From the NCBI RefSeq assembly GCF_010669125.1, contig NZ_CP048630.1, forward strand, positions 1,872,001-1,936,000: a DNA stretch of 64,000 nt, given 5' to 3'. The notes beneath the pieces are model-generated. The model was not told where the DNA came from. It did not search any database and was given only the letters and a program-made list of their open reading frames with translations. The translations under genes and the position numbers were made by a program. Source of the DNA: Ancylobacter pratisalsi (GTDB lineage Bacteria; Pseudomonadota; Alphaproteobacteria; Rhizobiales; Xanthobacteraceae). This document shows positions 1 to 8,442 of the stretch, piece after piece. The first letter of the stretch is position 1. The number at the start of each line of letters is the position of its first letter.

Positions 1-258
1 GAGTGCCTTCTGCGCGACTTCCGGCTGGGTCCCGTCTCCCAGCTCGGCTTCGGTCTGCGCTATCGAATTGGGGGTTGGCTCCTCGCTCAGGAGCGCATCG
101 TCGCCTTCCGGCGCGCTCGGACCGTTCGCCGCAAGATCGGCCAGGACCCTGTCGAGCGCGGACTGAGCGTCCGCCGCAGCCTGGGCGCAATCATCCGCAA
201 AGGCGGGCGCCGATCCGAGCAGAAGCAGCGTGGCGAGGGTGGCAAGGATCGGCTTCAT
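1..258 (-). CDS. Exported protein of unknown function, C-terminus cut by window edge
   Basis: The reading frame begins with ATG at 258-256 and stays open for 86 codons to the window edge, so only the N-terminal part is present. The first 21 residues form a clear Sec signal peptide: a Lys near the start, a Leu/Ala-rich core, then an Ala-Phe-Ala cleavage site. The mature part starts with acidic residues and one Cys, followed by Ala/Glu/Pro-rich low-complexity sequence, which suggests a periplasmic protein. A GGAG ribosome site lies about 8 nt before the ATG. I do not recognise the family. Confidence is in the gene being real, not in any function. Confidence 0.7.
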   Translation of the reverse strand, partial: MKPILATLATLLLLGSAPAFADDCAQAAADAQSALDRVLADLAANGPSAPEGDDALLSEEPTPNSIAQTEAELGDGTQPEVAQKAL

Positions 259-347
259 AGAGATTTCTCCGCGACAGGCGAACGCGTCAGGCCCGCCACT
301 CTAGCCACAAGACCCGCCTCATTTCGAGTACCATGGTGTGGCTATTC

Positions 348-905
348 TCAGTCGGCGAGCGCGCCCTTGCCACCGACTGACAGGGCCGGCACGGCCAGCG
401 GGCGACCGGCCGCACGGCGGCGGAACACGCTCGGGCGCCGGTCCTTCAAGGCGCCGCGGCGGCGGCGGCGCGCGAGAACGCCGGCCACGGTCAGGCGCCC
501 GATCATGGGATAGGCGGGAGAACGCGAGCCATCGGCCTCGCTCACCAGCATGGGACGACCCAGCTCCGCGCTCCAGCGGCGCCACTCGGCGACGACGTCG
601 TTGGCGTGAGGGGCGCTGTAGAGCGTCACCGACAGCGAGGGATCGGCATGAAGCAGCACCACGGCGACGCCCTCGCCATCCCCCTCGGGATCGAGGAGCG
701 CCACGGCCAGCCCTTCATAGGCGGCCAGATCGAGGCGCACCTTCATCGGGATGCCGGCCATGCGTCGCCGAAGCACCAGATGGTCACGGTGCAGTTCGAC
801 ACGCCGGGTGCCGCCATCCGCGGACGGGTCGATCGAGGAGAAGACGACCGGCCAGCTCTCGGGATCGGCGGGCATGTCGAGCGTCACAAAGCGATAGTCG
901 GTCAT
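348..905 (-). CDS. DUF6101-like protein of unknown function
   Basis: A protein of about 185 aa that resembles the small alphaproteobacterial DUF6101 group (family name recalled, not searched). It has no signal peptide or clear membrane segment; the C-terminal third is very Arg-rich (a run of five Arg within residues 135-160), giving a basic tail that could contact nucleic acid or membrane. I chose the ATG at 905-903 (protein begins Met-Thr-Asp-Tyr) because the strong GGAGGTG ribosome site is about 9 nt before it. Two upstream in-frame ATGs at 914 and 941 are possible; the one at 914 sits too close to the ribosome site. A hairpin covers that site (see 906-922). Function unknown. Confidence 0.6.
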   Translation of the reverse strand: MTDYRFVTLDMPADPESWPVVFSSIDPSADGGTRRVELHRDHLVLRRRMAGIPMKVRLDLAAYEGLAVALLDPEGDGEGVAVVLLHADPSLSVTLYSAPHANDVVAEWRRWSAELGRPMLVSEADGSRSPAYPMIGRLTVAGVLARRRRRGALKDRRPSVFRRRAAGRPLAVPALSVGGKGALAD

Positions 906-922
906 GGGAGGCATCACCTCCC
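906..922 (-). promoter_or_regulatory. Hairpin enclosing the Shine-Dalgarno of the DUF6101-like gene
   Basis: On the minus strand the sequence is GGGAGG, a five-base loop TGATG, then CCTCCC, and the start ATG follows with no gap. The 5' arm is the Shine-Dalgarno itself, so a folded mRNA would hide the ribosome site. The 6-bp perfect stem is seen directly; a role in translational control is inference. Confidence 0.5.
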
Positions 923-1158
923 TCTCAAGCTGGCAACTCATCGTGCACCCCGCCGTCTGTTCGGGCTCTGGTGGCCCGGTGTTGCAGCAGAATTAGACCG
1001 GCGGACGTCGCGGACCGCTTAATCGACATGGTTGACTGTTTCTTGGCAGAGGGTTTCCCTGCTGCATGCTTGATGAAACCTTGTCGCAAAACGTCGCTTC
1101 CGGCGGATTTCATTACGACATACGACTTGCCACGGCGGTGGGTACCGCCTAATCCCCG

Positions 1159-2001
1159 ATGATGAACACGCCCCCGACCGATGCGCCGGGCGGAAAGCCC
1201 GAGGGCCCGCTCCCGACGCCCCACGACCCGCTCGCCGATCCCGTCATCGCCGCCCGCCATCTCGCCGACGCCGTCGTCGCGGCGGGAGCGGTCGCGGTTG
1301 AGATGTTTCGCACCGGCGTCAAATCCTGGTCGAAGCACAACGACTCCCCCGTCACCGAGGCCGATCTCGCCGTCGATGTGATGCTGCGTGAGCGCCTCAG
1401 CCTCGTCGGGCCCGGCTATGGCTGGCTGTCGGAGGAGACGGTGGACGAGCCCTCGCGGCTGTCCCGGCGCCGGGTCTGGATCGTCGACCCGATCGACGGC
1501 ACACGCTCCTACATGTCGGGCGGCATGGACTGGTGCGTGGAGGCCGCTCTGGTGGAGGACGGGCGGCCGATCGCCGGTGCGCTGTTCGCCCCTGTCACCG
1601 AAGAGCTGTTCGTTGCCGTGCGCGGTGGCGGCGCCACCCGCAACGGCCAGCCGATACGCGTCTCGGGGCGCCCCGGCGTCATCGGCGCGAAGGTCGACGG
1701 GCCCACGCAGTGGCTCGGCCATATAGCGGGGCACGACACCTTCGAGCGTGTAACGCGCATCCGCTCACTGGCCCTGCGCATTGCTCGCGTGGCCACCGGC
1801 GAGCTCGATGCGGCATTTGCGTCGCCCAACGGCAATGACTGGGACCTTGCCGCCGCCGACCTTTTGGTGCACGAAGCAGGAGGACGCCTGACAACGCTCG
1901 ACGGCCACGCCCTCGCCTATAACGCGCCCGTGCCGCGGCACGGAGCGCTCGTTTCGGCCGGTTTGCGGCTGCACCCGTCTCTCACGGACGTGGCGCGCTG
2001 A
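1159..2001 (+). CDS. Inositol-monophosphatase-fold phosphatase (CysQ-like)
   Basis: A 280-aa member of the Li-sensitive, Mg-dependent phosphatase superfamily. Seen: the metal motif WIVDPIDGTRSY at residues 107-118, an SPVTEAD segment at 63-69, an SEE at 91-93, and the C-terminal WDLAAADLLVHEAGG segment. The family includes inositol monophosphatases and 3'(2'),5'-bisphosphate nucleotidases (CysQ), which clear PAP from sulfate assimilation; sequence alone does not separate them. It heads a plus-strand run into DUF4170, an acyltransferase, waaA and lpxK, an order I know from Hyphomicrobiales genomes. The start is ATG-ATG at 1159/1162 with no clear Shine-Dalgarno; a small GGCGGT/ACCGCC hairpin (1134-1149) lies just before it. 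Confidence 0.85.
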   Translation: MMNTPPTDAPGGKPEGPLPTPHDPLADPVIAARHLADAVVAAGAVAVEMFRTGVKSWSKHNDSPVTEADLAVDVMLRERLSLVGPGYGWLSEETVDEPSRLSRRRVWIVDPIDGTRSYMSGGMDWCVEAALVEDGRPIAGALFAPVTEELFVAVRGGGATRNGQPIRVSGRPGVIGAKVDGPTQWLGHIAGHDTFERVTRIRSLALRIARVATGELDAAFASPNGNDWDLAAADLLVHEAGGRLTTLDGHALAYNAPVPRHGALVSAGLRLHPSLTDVAR

Positions 2002-2021
2002 GGCGGGTCGGCAGGATCGGT

Positions 2022-2282
2022 ATGCAACGGGAATCGACTGGGAACATGAACAGCCCTCAGCTTCTCCATCTCGTCTTTGGCGGCGAACTCGAAGATATTG
2101 ACGGCGTGACCTTCAAGGATCTCGACACGCTCGACATCGTGGGCATCTTCCCGAACTACGCCACGGCCCACGTGGCCTGGAAGGCCAAGGCGCAGCAGAC
2201 CGTCGACAACGCGCAGATGCGCTACTTCATCGTTCACCTTCACCGTCTGCTGGATCCCGATACCAGCACCACGACCCGCTGA
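2022..2282 (+). CDS. DUF4170 domain-containing protein
   Basis: A small cytosolic protein (86 aa from 2022, 78 aa if the in-frame ATG at 2046 is used). It carries the DUF4170 pattern: an N-terminal LHLVFGGEL stretch, a FPNYATAHVAWKAKAQ helix and a MRYFIVHLHRLLDP ending. The family is confined largely to alphaproteobacteria and has no assigned function. It lies 20 nt after the IMPase-like gene and 15 nt before the acyltransferase, so it is probably co-transcribed with lipid A/Kdo genes. The ATG at 2022 has AGGA about 6 nt upstream, while the one at 2046 follows a GGGAA; either could be used. Confidence 0.8.
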   Translation: MQRESTGNMNSPQLLHLVFGGELEDIDGVTFKDLDTLDIVGIFPNYATAHVAWKAKAQQTVDNAQMRYFIVHLHRLLDPDTSTTTR

Positions 2283-2297
2283 GCCCGGCACGGCTTC

Positions 2298-3017
2298 ATG
2301 TGGCGTAAGTTGCGTACGTCGCAGACGGTCCGCACCGTGCTTGGGCGCGGTATGGCATCGTATCTGCGTTTCGTCTGGCGGACCCAGCGCGTGGTGATGG
2401 AACCGGCGGATCTGTATGATCTGGCCGAAGTGCAGCTGCCGATGATCCTGACCTTCTGGCATGGGCAGCACTTCCTCACCCCATTTCTGGTGAAGCCGCA
2501 CCACAAGGCACGGGTGATGATCTCGCGCAGCGCCGACGCCGATGTGAACGCCATCGCGGCCGAAGCGCTGGGCATCGGCGCCGTGCGCGGCTCCGGCGCT
2601 CAGGGACGCGACTTCCGCACCAAGGGCGGGTTCAACGCCACGCTGGAAATGATCCGCCATCTATCTGAGGGCACCAACGTGGCCATGACCGCCGACGTGC
2701 CGAAGATCGCGCGCCAGGCCGGACTTGGGGTCGTGACCATTGCCAAGCATTCCGGGCGGCCGATCTACCCGGTCGCCATCGCCACCTCGAACCGCATTCT
2801 CGCCCGCAGCTGGGATCGCGCGGCGATCCACCTGCCGTTCGGCCGGGCGGCGGTCGTCGCCGGCGACGGCGTGCGCGTGTCGCCCGACGCCAATGCCGAG
2901 GAAATGGAAGCGGCCCGCAACGAGGTTCAGCGCCAGCTCAACGTCGCGACCGCGCGCGCCGAGGAACTGGTGGGCCGGCGTGAACCCGTCGAGCCTGCCG
3001 GCGACGCGCATGGCTAG
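2298..3017 (+). CDS. Lysophospholipid acyltransferase family protein (DUF374)
   Basis: 239 aa. It shows the DUF374/LPLAT pattern: FWHGQH at residues 53-58, followed by ISRSADADVNAIAAEALG and a conserved VRGSG, then a Lys/Gly-rich region and AMTADVPKIARQAGLGVV. Members are membrane-associated and are thought to acylate a lipid or lipid A precursor, but the substrate is unproven. It ends 8 nt before waaA and follows DUF4170 by 15 nt, so it sits in a Kdo/lipid A operon; this supports an envelope-lipid role by context only. No signal peptide is visible. Confidence 0.85.
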   Translation: MWRKLRTSQTVRTVLGRGMASYLRFVWRTQRVVMEPADLYDLAEVQLPMILTFWHGQHFLTPFLVKPHHKARVMISRSADADVNAIAAEALGIGAVRGSGAQGRDFRTKGGFNATLEMIRHLSEGTNVAMTADVPKIARQAGLGVVTIAKHSGRPIYPVAIATSNRILARSWDRAAIHLPFGRAAVVAGDGVRVSPDANAEEMEAARNEVQRQLNVATARAEELVGRREPVEPAGDAHG

Positions 3018-3025
3018 ACCCGCAT

Positions 3026-4321
3026 ATGGCTAGGCCGCGCTCCACTCTCCTCATCCGCCTCTACCGGATCGCCACCTGGGCGGCCACGCCGTTCGTACGC
3101 GTCCTGCTGTCGCGTCGTCTCAAGCGCGGCAAGGAAGACCCGGCGCGGCTGCGCGAGCGCTATGGCCATGCCAGCGCGCCACGCCCCAAGGGGCCGCTGG
3201 TGTGGCTGCATGGGGCGAGCGTGGGCGAGATGCTCGCGGTTCTGCCGCTGATGGACCGACTGCGCGCGCGCGGCTTCAAGGTTCTTCTCACCTCCGGCAC
3301 GCTGACCTCGGCCAAGCTGGCCGCCAGCCGTCTGCCACCGGACATCGTCCACCAGTTCGTGCCGCTCGATTCACCGCTGTTCCTGCGCCGCTTTCTCAAG
3401 CACTGGCGTCCGGACCTGGTGCTGCTGGTCGAATCCGAGCTCTGGCCCAACATCCTGATCGAGGTGAATGCCCGCCGCATCCCGCTCATGCTGGTCAATG
3501 CGCGCATGTCGCCGCGGTCCTTCGCCAGCTGGCAGCGCATTTTCGGCAGCGTCGCGGCGCTGCTCGGCCGGGTGGATCTGTGCCTTGCCCAGGCGCCCGA
3601 CGATGGCGAGCGGCTGACCAAGCTCGGCGCCCCGCGCGTGATTGTGACCGGCAATCTGAAATTCGATTCCCCCCCGCCGCCGGTCGACCTTGCCGCCTTC
3701 GACGTGCTGCGCGGCGCCTCGCAGGGGCGCGAAGTACTCATCGCCGCCTCGACCCATCCGGGCGAGGAAGAGATTGTCATCGAGGCGCATCAGCGGCTGG
3801 TCAAGGAACGGCCGAACCTGCTCACCATCATCGCCCCGCGCCATCCCGAGCGCGGACACGCGATCATCCAGCTGGCCAATGAGGCCGGGTGTCCTGCCGT
3901 GCTGCGCTCGGACGGCTACCTGCCCGATCGTGGCACGGCGATCTATGTCGCCGACACGATCGGCGAGCTCGGGCTGTTCTACCGGCTGGGATCGGTCGCC
4001 CTGCTCGGCGGTTCGCTGGTGCGCAAGGGCGGACAGAACCCGATCGAGCCCATCAAGCTCGACACCGCCATCCTTCATGGTCCCCATGTCACCAATTTCA
4101 GCGACCTCTATGGTGCCCTGGATGCCAGCCGGGGCGCCGCGCCGGTGACGGACGCGCGCTCGCTGGCCGCCACCGCCTTCACGCTTCTGGCGGAACGTGG
4201 CGTGCGTCAGCGTATGATCGAGGCCGGACAGACGACGATTTCGAGCTTCGGCGGCGCTCTGGAACGCACGCTCGTCGCCGTGGACCCCTATCTGGTACAG
4301 ATACGGCTGGAGAGGCACTAG
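3026..4321 (+). CDS. waaA: 3-deoxy-D-manno-octulosonic acid transferase
   Basis: Kdo transferase, a GT-B glycosyltransferase (431 aa, usual length) that adds Kdo from CMP-Kdo to the lipid A precursor on the cytosolic face of the inner membrane. An N-terminal hydrophobic/basic anchor (residues 9-35) precedes the motif WLHGASVGE at 60-68, whose Glu68 matches the catalytic base of the family. The second domain carries GGSLVRKGGQNPIEP, typical for nucleotide binding in this family. It starts 8 nt after the acyltransferase gene and ends 5 nt before lpxK, indicating an operon. Synonym kdtA. Confidence 0.95.
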   Translation: MARPRSTLLIRLYRIATWAATPFVRVLLSRRLKRGKEDPARLRERYGHASAPRPKGPLVWLHGASVGEMLAVLPLMDRLRARGFKVLLTSGTLTSAKLAASRLPPDIVHQFVPLDSPLFLRRFLKHWRPDLVLLVESELWPNILIEVNARRIPLMLVNARMSPRSFASWQRIFGSVAALLGRVDLCLAQAPDDGERLTKLGAPRVIVTGNLKFDSPPPPVDLAAFDVLRGASQGREVLIAASTHPGEEEIVIEAHQRLVKERPNLLTIIAPRHPERGHAIIQLANEAGCPAVLRSDGYLPDRGTAIYVADTIGELGLFYRLGSVALLGGSLVRKGGQNPIEPIKLDTAILHGPHVTNFSDLYGALDASRGAAPVTDARSLAATAFTLLAERGVRQRMIEAGQTTISSFGGALERTLVAVDPYLVQIRLERH

Positions 4322-4326
4322 CGACC

Positions 4327-5331
4327 ATGCAGGCGCCCGATTTCTGGTGGCGACGTGAGCGCAGCACGACGGCGAAGCTGCTCTCCCCGCTTGGCACCAT
4401 GGTCGGGGCGCTCACGCTGGCGCGCATGCGCGGAACCGGCACCGCCGTAGGTCTTCCGGTGATCTGCATCGGCAACCCGACGGTCGGCGGCGCCGGCAAG
4501 ACCCCCACCGTGATCCATCTTGCCCGGCGGCTCGCCCAGCAGGGGCGCCGCCCGGCGATCCTGACCCGCGGCTATGGCGGAAGCGAACGCGGCCCCGTGC
4601 AGGTCGATCCGGCCCGCCACCACGCCGGCGATGTCGGCGACGAGCCGCTGCTGCTGGCGCGCGCGGCCCCGACCTATGTGGCCCGCGACCGGCTGGCCGG
4701 CGCACTGACCGCCGCACAGGACACGGCGGACATCCTGCTCATGGACGACGGGTTCCAGAACCCGGCGCTGGCCAAGGAGCTCTCGATCCTGGTGGTGGAT
4801 GCCGGCGTTGGGGTGGGGAACGGATTGTGCCTGCCGGCCGGACCGCTACGCGCGCCGCTCGCGCCGCAGTTCGCGCACGCCCAGGCCCTGCTCGTGCTCG
4901 GCGAGGGCGCGCCGGGCGAACGCGTCGCGCGCGACGGCTATGCCGCCGGCCTCGTGGTGCTGCGTGGCCGGCTGGCACCCGAAGCGCAGGCCGTCGCCCG
5001 GCTGTTCGGCCGGCGGGTGCTGGCCTATGCCGGCATCGGACGCCCCGCGAAGTTCTTCGAAACGCTGCGCAGCCTCGGCGTGCTGCCCGTCGTCACCCGC
5101 GACTTCCCCGATCATCATGTCTTCACGGCCGCCGAGATCGCTGAGCTTCGCCGGCAGGCGGACGCGGAGGACCTTCTCCTCGTCACCACGGAAAAGGACG
5201 CCGTGCGCCTTGCCGGCAGCCAGATGGGGCGGGAACTTCTCGCGGCGTCCGACGTGCTCCCGGTCCGCCTGTCGCTGGAGCCGCACAGCGCCAAGGCGCT
5301 CGACCGGATGCTCGCCGGCGTCACGCTCTAG
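4327..5331 (+). CDS. lpxK: Tetraacyldisaccharide 4'-kinase
   Basis: LpxK phosphorylates the 4' position of the lipid A disaccharide using ATP at the inner membrane. The 334-aa protein has the Walker A motif GNPTVGGAGKTPT at residues 49-61, TRGYGG shortly after, and DDGFQN, all standard for LpxK. The frame is open well upstream of 4327, but that part overlaps waaA; the ATG at 4327 gives the family's normal N-terminus (Met-Gln-Ala-Pro-Asp-Phe-Trp-Trp) and starts 5 nt after the waaA stop. It is the last gene of the run and converges with the DUF2093 gene, 23 nt away. Confidence 0.95.
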   Translation: MQAPDFWWRRERSTTAKLLSPLGTMVGALTLARMRGTGTAVGLPVICIGNPTVGGAGKTPTVIHLARRLAQQGRRPAILTRGYGGSERGPVQVDPARHHAGDVGDEPLLLARAAPTYVARDRLAGALTAAQDTADILLMDDGFQNPALAKELSILVVDAGVGVGNGLCLPAGPLRAPLAPQFAHAQALLVLGEGAPGERVARDGYAAGLVVLRGRLAPEAQAVARLFGRRVLAYAGIGRPAKFFETLRSLGVLPVVTRDFPDHHVFTAAEIAELRRQADAEDLLLVTTEKDAVRLAGSQMGRELLAASDVLPVRLSLEPHSAKALDRMLAGVTL

Positions 5332-5354
5332 AGCCGCCAGGGTATGGCAGGCCC

Positions 5355-5579
5355 TCAGAGCGCCTTGGCGCGCTCGGGATAGAGCCGCGCCAGCACGGCC
5401 TCGGGGGTCGCATAGGCTTCCTGGAGATCGACACTCCAGTAGCGCAGCTCATCGAGAGGAATGGACTGGCCGGTGACCGCGCACCGCACGAACGTGCCGG
5501 GACGCACGACACGGAAGTCGCCATCGAGATAGCGGACCTCGGCCTCGCCGGAAGCGGAAAATCGTTCGAAACGGTTCAT
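5355..5579 (-). CDS. DUF2093 domain-containing protein
   Basis: A 74-aa protein matching the alphaproteobacterial DUF2093 family: an N-terminal RFERF, a YLDGDFRVVRPGTFVRCAVTG core and the segment IPLDELRYWSVDLQEAY near the end. No function is established. It reads in the same direction as xseA, with 120 nt between them, and converges on lpxK. The Cys in the middle and the compact beta-rich look suggest a small soluble domain, but nothing more can be said from the sequence. Confidence 0.8.
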   Translation of the reverse strand: MNRFERFSASGEAEVRYLDGDFRVVRPGTFVRCAVTGQSIPLDELRYWSVDLQEAYATPEAVLARLYPERAKAL

Positions 5580-5699
5580 CTTGTGTCGCGGAGCATGGCG
5601 CCGCCCTCCTGTGGCCGGCGATCACACCATAATGAAAGGCCCTGCCTCGCGGCAAGCCGCCCTATGGCGAATAGCGTCCGGTCGATGACATCGGACATT

Positions 5700-7250
5700 T
5701 CAGGTCTCGAACAAGGTGGGTTGCGCCGGCTCCTTCGGCAAGGTCCGGGAGGACTTGCGCGGCGCCCGCGCCGGTGGTGCGGGGGGCGGGGCGGCCCCTT
5801 CGCCCGCAGCCGTCGCGGAAACCCTGCCGTCGCCGAACTCGATTTCCAGCGCCTGCCCGGCCGCGACCTCGCGCGCGGCACGCACCGGCGCGCCGGAGGC
5901 ATCGCGCACCAGCGCGAACCCCCGCGCCAGCACGCCCTTGTAGGACAGCGCCTGCATCAACTGCTCGAGCGCTCTGAGACGACGCGCGCGTTCTTCATGG
6001 CCACGCCGCAGCGTCGGTGCGAGACGGGCGTGAAGACCCTCCAGACGCTCGCGCCCCCGCGCCAGCGTCTGGCGATGGGCACTCGCGCTTGCCCTGAGCG
6101 CGCTGGCCAGCCGGCCCGCGACCAGATCGAAGCGTTCGCGGCGGCGTTCCACCAGCACGGCGAGGCGCTGCGGCGCCAGTCCGCCCTCGGCGCGGGTCAG
6201 CCGCAAGCGATGCGCGCCGGCATTGGCCTTGAGCGCGCGCGGCAAGCGCTGGCCGGCGACATCAAGGCGCTGGCGCGGCACGGCGAGCAGCGTGTCCGCG
6301 CTGGGCAGCAGGCGACCAAGCGCGCGCAGATCCGAGCGCCGGCGCTCCGCCCCGCGCGTGAGCCCGCCGACGAGCCGGGCATGCAGGCTTTCCACCTCGG
6401 CGATCAACTCCCCGCGCACCGGCACCGCCATTTCGGCGGCGGCGGTGGGGGTGGGGGCGCGCACATCGGCGGCGAAGTCGATCAGCGTCACGTCGGTCTC
6501 GTGGCCGACCGCCGAGATCAGGGGAATGTCGCTCTCCGCCGCCGCGCGCACCACCGCCTCGTCCGAGAAGCCGAGCAGGTCCTCCAGCGAACCCCCGCCC
6601 CGCGCGACGATCAGCACGTCCGGGCGCGGAATGGGTCCCCCCACAGGCAACGCGTTGAAGCCGCGAATCGCGGCGGCCACTTCCGGGCCGCAGGTGTCGC
6701 CCTGCACGCGCACGGGCCAGACCAGCACATGGCGCGGAAAGCGGTCGGCCAGGCGATGCAGGATATCGCGGATCACCGCCCCGGTCGGCGAGGTGACGAC
6801 GCCGACAACGCGCGGCAGGAAGGGTGGCCGGCGCTTGCGCTCCGGGGCGAACAGCCCCTCAGCGGCCAGCCGCCGCTTGCGCTCTTCCAGCATCGCCATG
6901 ATCGCGCCGGCCCCGGCGAATTCGAGCTGCTCGATGACGATCTGGTAGGAGGACTTGCCGGGAAAGGTGGTGATGCGGCCGATGGCGACGACTTCCAGCC
7001 CTTCCTCGGGCTTGAGCCGAAGCCTCCCGAAAACGCCTTTCCACACCACGGCATCGATCCGGGCATTGGTGTCCTTCAGGCTGAAGTAAGCGTGGCCGGA
7101 GGAGTGCGGCCCGCGATAGCCGGAAATCTCGCCCCGCACCCGCACATGGCCGAAGGCATCCTCCACGGTGCGCTTCAGCGCGCCGGAAAGCTCGGAGACG
7201 GTCCAGTCGGGCTGGTTGGAAGTCGGCGTCGCGCCGGGCAAATCGTCCAT
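5700..7250 (-). CDS. xseA: Exodeoxyribonuclease VII large subunit
   Basis: 516 aa. With XseB, the product degrades single-stranded DNA to acid-insoluble oligonucleotides. The N-terminal OB-fold (about residues 15-110) contains [23 protein letters not shown] (split here only by description), followed by the catalytic region with [10 protein letters not shown] and the motif [15 protein letters not shown] near residues 215-230, then a long Arg/Leu-rich coiled-coil segment (about 290-440) typical of XseA. The Pro/Ala-rich C-terminal tail (about 480-510) is variable in the family. xseB is not in this window. It is divergent from glyQ. Confidence 0.95.
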   Translation of the reverse strand: MDDLPGATPTSNQPDWTVSELSGALKRTVEDAFGHVRVRGEISGYRGPHSSGHAYFSLKDTNARIDAVVWKGVFGRLRLKPEEGLEVVAIGRITTFPGKSSYQIVIEQLEFAGAGAIMAMLEERKRRLAAEGLFAPERKRRPPFLPRVVGVVTSPTGAVIRDILHRLADRFPRHVLVWPVRVQGDTCGPEVAAAIRGFNALPVGGPIPRPDVLIVARGGGSLEDLLGFSDEAVVRAAAESDIPLISAVGHETDVTLIDFAADVRAPTPTAAAEMAVPVRGELIAEVESLHARLVGGLTRGAERRRSDLRALGRLLPSADTLLAVPRQRLDVAGQRLPRALKANAGAHRLRLTRAEGGLAPQRLAVLVERRRERFDLVAGRLASALRASASAHRQTLARGRERLEGLHARLAPTLRRGHEERARRLRALEQLMQALSYKGVLARGFALVRDASGAPVRAAREVAAGQALEIEFGDGRVSATAAGEGAAPPPAPPARAPRKSSRTLPKEPAQPTLFET

Positions 7251-7298
7251 GCGCGATAATTAGTCGGATTTGGCCGGGACGGAAACCGAGAGAGCGGC

Positions 7299-7328
7299 GA
7301 AGTCACGCAATCGGAAGTCACGCAATCG
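7299..7328. repeat. Perfect 15-bp tandem duplication upstream of glyQ
   Basis: The 15-bp unit GAAGTCACGCAATCG occurs twice head-to-tail (7299-7313 and 7314-7328) in the 151-bp xseA/glyQ intergenic region, with no mismatch. It is 74 nt before the glyQ start. It may be a slippage product or a protein-binding site; the sequence does not decide. Confidence 0.8.
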
Positions 7329-7401
7329 GCTGTCGCGCTTGATCGGGCGCCGTGCCCGGCCTAGTTTGCGCGCCTTTCCAGCCAACCGCCGGCCTCATCC
7401 C

Positions 7402-8346
7402 ATGATCGATCCCAGCCTGCCGCCGCATATGCGCCCCGACAAATCGTTCCAGGGTCTCATTCTCGCCCTGCACGCCTTCTGGGCGGACAAGGGCTGCGTC
7501 GTGCTGCAGCCCTACGACATGGAAGTCGGCGCCGGCACCTTTCATCCCGCCACCACCCTGCGTTCGCTGGGACCGCTGCCGTGGAAGGCCGCCTATGTGC
7601 AGCCCTCGCGCCGGCCGAAGGATGGGCGCTACGGCGAGAACCCCAACCGGCTTCAGCATTATTACCAGTATCAGGTGATCCTGAAGCCCTCGCCTTCCAA
7701 CCTTCAGGACCTTTATCTCGGGTCGCTGGAAGCCATCGGCATCGACCTCAATCTCCACGACGTGCGCTTCGTCGAGGATGACTGGGAGAGTCCGACGCTC
7801 GGCGCCTCGGGGCTTGGCTGGGAGTGCTGGTGCGACGGCATGGAAGTCTCGCAGTTCACCTATTTCCAGTACGTGGCCGGCTTCGAGTGCTCGCCGGTCT
7901 CGGGCGAGCTGACCTACGGGCTGGAGCGCCTCGCCATGTATGTGCAGGGCGTGGAGAACGTTTACGATCTGAATTTCAACGGCCGCGAAGGTGACGAGAA
8001 GGTCACCTATGGCGACGTTTTCCTTCAGGCCGAGCAGGAATATTCCCGGCACAATTTCGAGCATGCCGACACCGACATGCTGTTCGAGCAGTTCAAGATG
8101 GCCGAGAGCGCGGCGGCGAAGTACCTCGAGGCCGGCTGGAGCGAGGACCGTACCCGCCACCTCATGGCCCAACCCGCCTATGACCAGTGCATCAAGGCCA
8201 GCCATGTCTTCAACCTGCTCGACGCGCGCGGCGTCATTTCCGTGACCGAGCGGCAAAGCTATATCCTGCGCGTGCGTGAGCTCGCCAAGGCGTGCGGCGC
8301 CGCCTGGCTGGCGACGAAAGCGGGCGGCACGCCGCCGGCGCCCTGA
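7402..8346 (+). CDS. glyQ: Glycine--tRNA ligase alpha subunit
   Basis: Catalytic subunit of the bacterial heterotetrameric glycyl-tRNA synthetase (314 aa; usual length about 300). Seen are the N-terminal [13 protein letters not shown], the class II region [16 protein letters not shown], the [20 protein letters not shown] segment, and ending motifs for tRNA-Gly activation. The frame is open upstream, but the ATG at 7402 starts just before the conserved FQGLI and is the first reasonable start; an internal ATG 10 codons later (MRPDKSFQG) is also possible. It is followed 96 nt later by glyS, as expected for the two-subunit enzyme. Confidence 0.96.
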   Translation: MIDPSLPPHMRPDKSFQGLILALHAFWADKGCVVLQPYDMEVGAGTFHPATTLRSLGPLPWKAAYVQPSRRPKDGRYGENPNRLQHYYQYQVILKPSPSNLQDLYLGSLEAIGIDLNLHDVRFVEDDWESPTLGASGLGWECWCDGMEVSQFTYFQYVAGFECSPVSGELTYGLERLAMYVQGVENVYDLNFNGREGDEKVTYGDVFLQAEQEYSRHNFEHADTDMLFEQFKMAESAAAKYLEAGWSEDRTRHLMAQPAYDQCIKASHVFNLLDARGVISVTERQSYILRVRELAKACGAAWLATKAGGTPPAP

Positions 8347-8442
8347 ACCTCTCGCGGGTGGGCGGGGCTTGCCCTCACCCTCCCTTCGCGTGGCGCCGCA
8401 TGCTAGAGCGGCCCGCATCCCTGACCCGAACGCCCGTGCCCC

